DNA of 64,000 nucleotides from Chryseobacterium taiwanense (GTDB lineage: Bacteria; Bacteroidota; Bacteroidia; Flavobacteriales; Weeksellaceae): assembly GCF_000813825.1 (NCBI RefSeq), contig NZ_JWTA01000008.1:186001-250000 (forward strand). The letters run 5' to 3'. The position numbers were made by a program, and so were the translations under genes. This document shows positions 62,489-64,000 of this stretch, in pieces (the first letter of the stretch is position 1; each line of letters begins with the position of its first letter). The notes beneath the pieces were generated by a model. That model did no database searches and had not been told where the DNA came from. It saw nothing but the letters and a program-made list of their open reading frames with translations.

Positions 62489-64000
62489 TGACAGAAGAAA
62501 ACTCGCATGAAGGTGAGAGCCTGAAAAAAGTCTCCGGGCTTTATAAAGATTGGTTTTTGGATTATGCTTCTTATGTAATTTTGGACAGAGCGATCCCATC
62601 GGTATTTGATGGTTTCAAACCCGTTCAGAGAAGGATAATGCATTCCATGAGAGAATTGGAAGACGGCCGTTACAACAAAGTTGCCAATATTGTAGGAAAT
62701 ACCATGAAATATCACCCTCACGGTGATGCTTCTATTACCGATGCAATGGTGGGAATCGGGCAAAAAGAATTGTTGATAGATACTCAGGGAAACTGGGGAA
62801 ATATCTATACGGGTGATTCTGCTGCTGCAGCGAGATATATTGAAGCAAGACTGACTCCTTTTGCGTTAGAAGTTGTCTTCAATCCTAAAACGACTGAATG
62901 GACGAAATCTTATGACGGTAGAAATAACGAACCGATAGATTTACCTGTGAAATTTCCGTTGCTTTTGGCACAGGGAGTGGAAGGGATTGGAGTAGGACTT
63001 TCTACAAAAATTCTTCCTCATAACTTTAATGAACTTATCAATGCCTCTGTTGCCTATTTAAAAGGTAAAAAGTTTGAATTGTTTCCGGATTTCCTTACCG
63101 CAGGTTTTTTAGATGTTTCTGAATATAACGACGGTCATAGAGGAGGAAAAGTAAGAGCCAGAGCCAGAATCAATCAGGTGGATAAACATACTTTGATGAT
63201 TACTGAGCTTCCTTTTTCTAAAAATACGGGAGACTTAATTGATTCTATCTTAAAAGCCAACGAAAAAGGTAAGATTAAAATCAAAAAAATTGAAGATAAT
63301 ACCTCAGATAAAGTTGAAATTCTGATTCATCTTCCTAATGATTCGTCACCAGATAAAACAATTGATGCGCTATATGCATTTACTGATTGTCAGGTTACCA
63401 TTTCTCCGAATGCCTGTGTAATTGTTGGTGATAAACCAATGTTCCTGAATGTTTCTGAGATTTTAAGAAGAAATACCGATCATACGGTTTCATTGCTTAA
63501 AAAAGAATTGGAAATTGAACTTCACGAGTTGCAGGAAAGTTGGCATTTTTCATCATTAGAAAGAATCTTTATTGAGAATAGGATTTATCACGATATTGAA
63601 GAAGTTAAAAGCTGGGAAGACGTTTTGAAGACGATCGATGAAGGCTTAAAGCCTCATACGAAACATCTCTTGAGAGCTGTTACAGAAGAAGATATCTTAA
63701 GACTGACGGAAATCAGAATTAAAAGGATTTCCAGATTCGATTTAGATAAATTTAAAGAAAATATTGCCGCTTTAGAAGGAAAAATAGAGCAGGTAAAACA
63801 TCATTTAGAACATCTGATTACGTATGCTATTGATTATTTCCTGAATATTCAGAAGAAATACGGAAAAGACAGACAAAGAAAAACAGAATTAAGAATTTTC
63901 GATACCATTGATGCAACTAAAGTTGCGGTAGCGAACGAAAAATTCTATGCTAATTTCGAAGAAGGTTTCATTGGAACTTCCCTGAAAAAAGATCAATACC
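62485..64000 (+). CDS. parC: DNA topoisomerase IV subunit A (partial, runs off the right edge)
   Basis: The frame starts at ATG 62485 (a second ATG follows) and stays open to the end of the window, giving 505 codons. Winged-helix DNA cleavage domain: YASYVILDRAIPSVFDGFKP, QRRIMHSMRE, YHPHGDASITDAM and the catalytic tyrosine in AAARYIEARL. Tower and coiled-coil regions follow. The C-terminal part is outside the window. Pairs with ParE. Confidence 0.95.
   Translation, partial: MMTEENSHEGESLKKVSGLYKDWFLDYASYVILDRAIPSVFDGFKPVQRRIMHSMRELEDGRYNKVANIVGNTMKYHPHGDASITDAMVGIGQKELLIDTQGNWGNIYTGDSAAAARYIEARLTPFALEVVFNPKTTEWTKSYDGRNNEPIDLPVKFPLLLAQGVEGIGVGLSTKILPHNFNELINASVAYLKGKKFELFPDFLTAGFLDVSEYNDGHRGGKVRARARINQVDKHTLMITELPFSKNTGDLIDSILKANEKGKIKIKKIEDNTSDKVEILIHLPNDSSPDKTIDALYAFTDCQVTISPNACVIVGDKPMFLNVSEILRRNTDHTVSLLKKELEIELHELQESWHFSSLERIFIENRIYHDIEEVKSWEDVLKTIDEGLKPHTKHLLRAVTEEDILRLTEIRIKRISRFDLDKFKENIAALEGKIEQVKHHLEHLITYAIDYFLNIQKKYGKDRQRKTELRIFDTIDATKVAVANEKFYANFEEGFIGTSLKKDQY

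Noticed and set aside
1..64000. tRNA or rRNA genes
   Set aside because: No cloverleaf with TTCGA-type T-loops or rRNA-like stretches was recognised on either strand; a tRNA scan would be decisive.

Overview
The window looks like a Flavobacteriia chromosome, most likely Chryseobacterium or a close relative (Weeksellaceae). The evidence is AT-rich DNA, Bacteroidota-type -7 boxes (TAnnTTTG) in front of several genes, a type IX secretion (T9SS) C-terminal sorting domain, DUF6266 and DUF6443/RHS proteins, LytTR/triple-Y two-component genes and GG-leader 'bacteriocin-like' peptides. No tRNA, rRNA, transposase or canonical CRISPR array was seen.

Layout. 1-6.8 kb, minus strand: a partial membrane protein, two unknown secreted/lipoproteins, Tex, and an 800-residue MG2/TonB-plug surface protein. 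7.2-21.4 kb, plus strand: an RHS polymorphic-toxin locus. It has a T9SS-sorted protein, a TcB-like shell protein and a complete RHS protein with its immunity candidate. These are followed by an array of promoterless 'tip' cassettes (repeated RHS 3' end, new toxin domain, new immunity gene). Three toxin tips carry three different HExxH metallopeptidase-like domains, and two more degraded tips look JAB-like. The locus is flanked by paralogous MG2/plug genes at 4.4-6.8 and 21.5-23.9 kb. 24-31.9 kb: YceI, an epoxide-hydrolase-like enzyme, an APH-fold kinase, a thioredoxin, a class 3 lipase, a small HTH protein and DUF6266.

32.2-40.9 kb is an AT-rich putative defence island. It encodes a MazG-like pyrophosphohydrolase, a GIY-YIG/DUF2075 helicase/S24-peptidase fusion, a TrlF-type PHP-SMC ATPase, and a translationally coupled ATPase plus HNH nuclease pair resembling Septu.

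41.2-43.95 kb is the most remarkable locus. A small XRE regulator lies divergent to a structured non-coding RNA, an ECF-like sigma factor with an extra C-terminal helix-turn-helix, and a TnpB/Cas12f-family protein whose RuvC catalytic residues are replaced and whose C-terminal nuclease lobe is missing. A second hairpin-rich region and a decayed zinc-ribbon remnant follow. This matches the concept of nuclease-dead Cas12f working with a sigma factor in RNA-guided transcription initiation.

44-64 kb is mostly housekeeping: a GG-leader peptide, DUF1294, TypA, a GHL10 glycosidase-like lipoprotein, YchF, an AraC regulator with an SDR oxidoreductase, cardiolipin synthase, an aminotransferase, an AIM24-like protein, a LytS/LytTR pair, and topoisomerase IV (parE, a small membrane protein, and parC running off the right edge).
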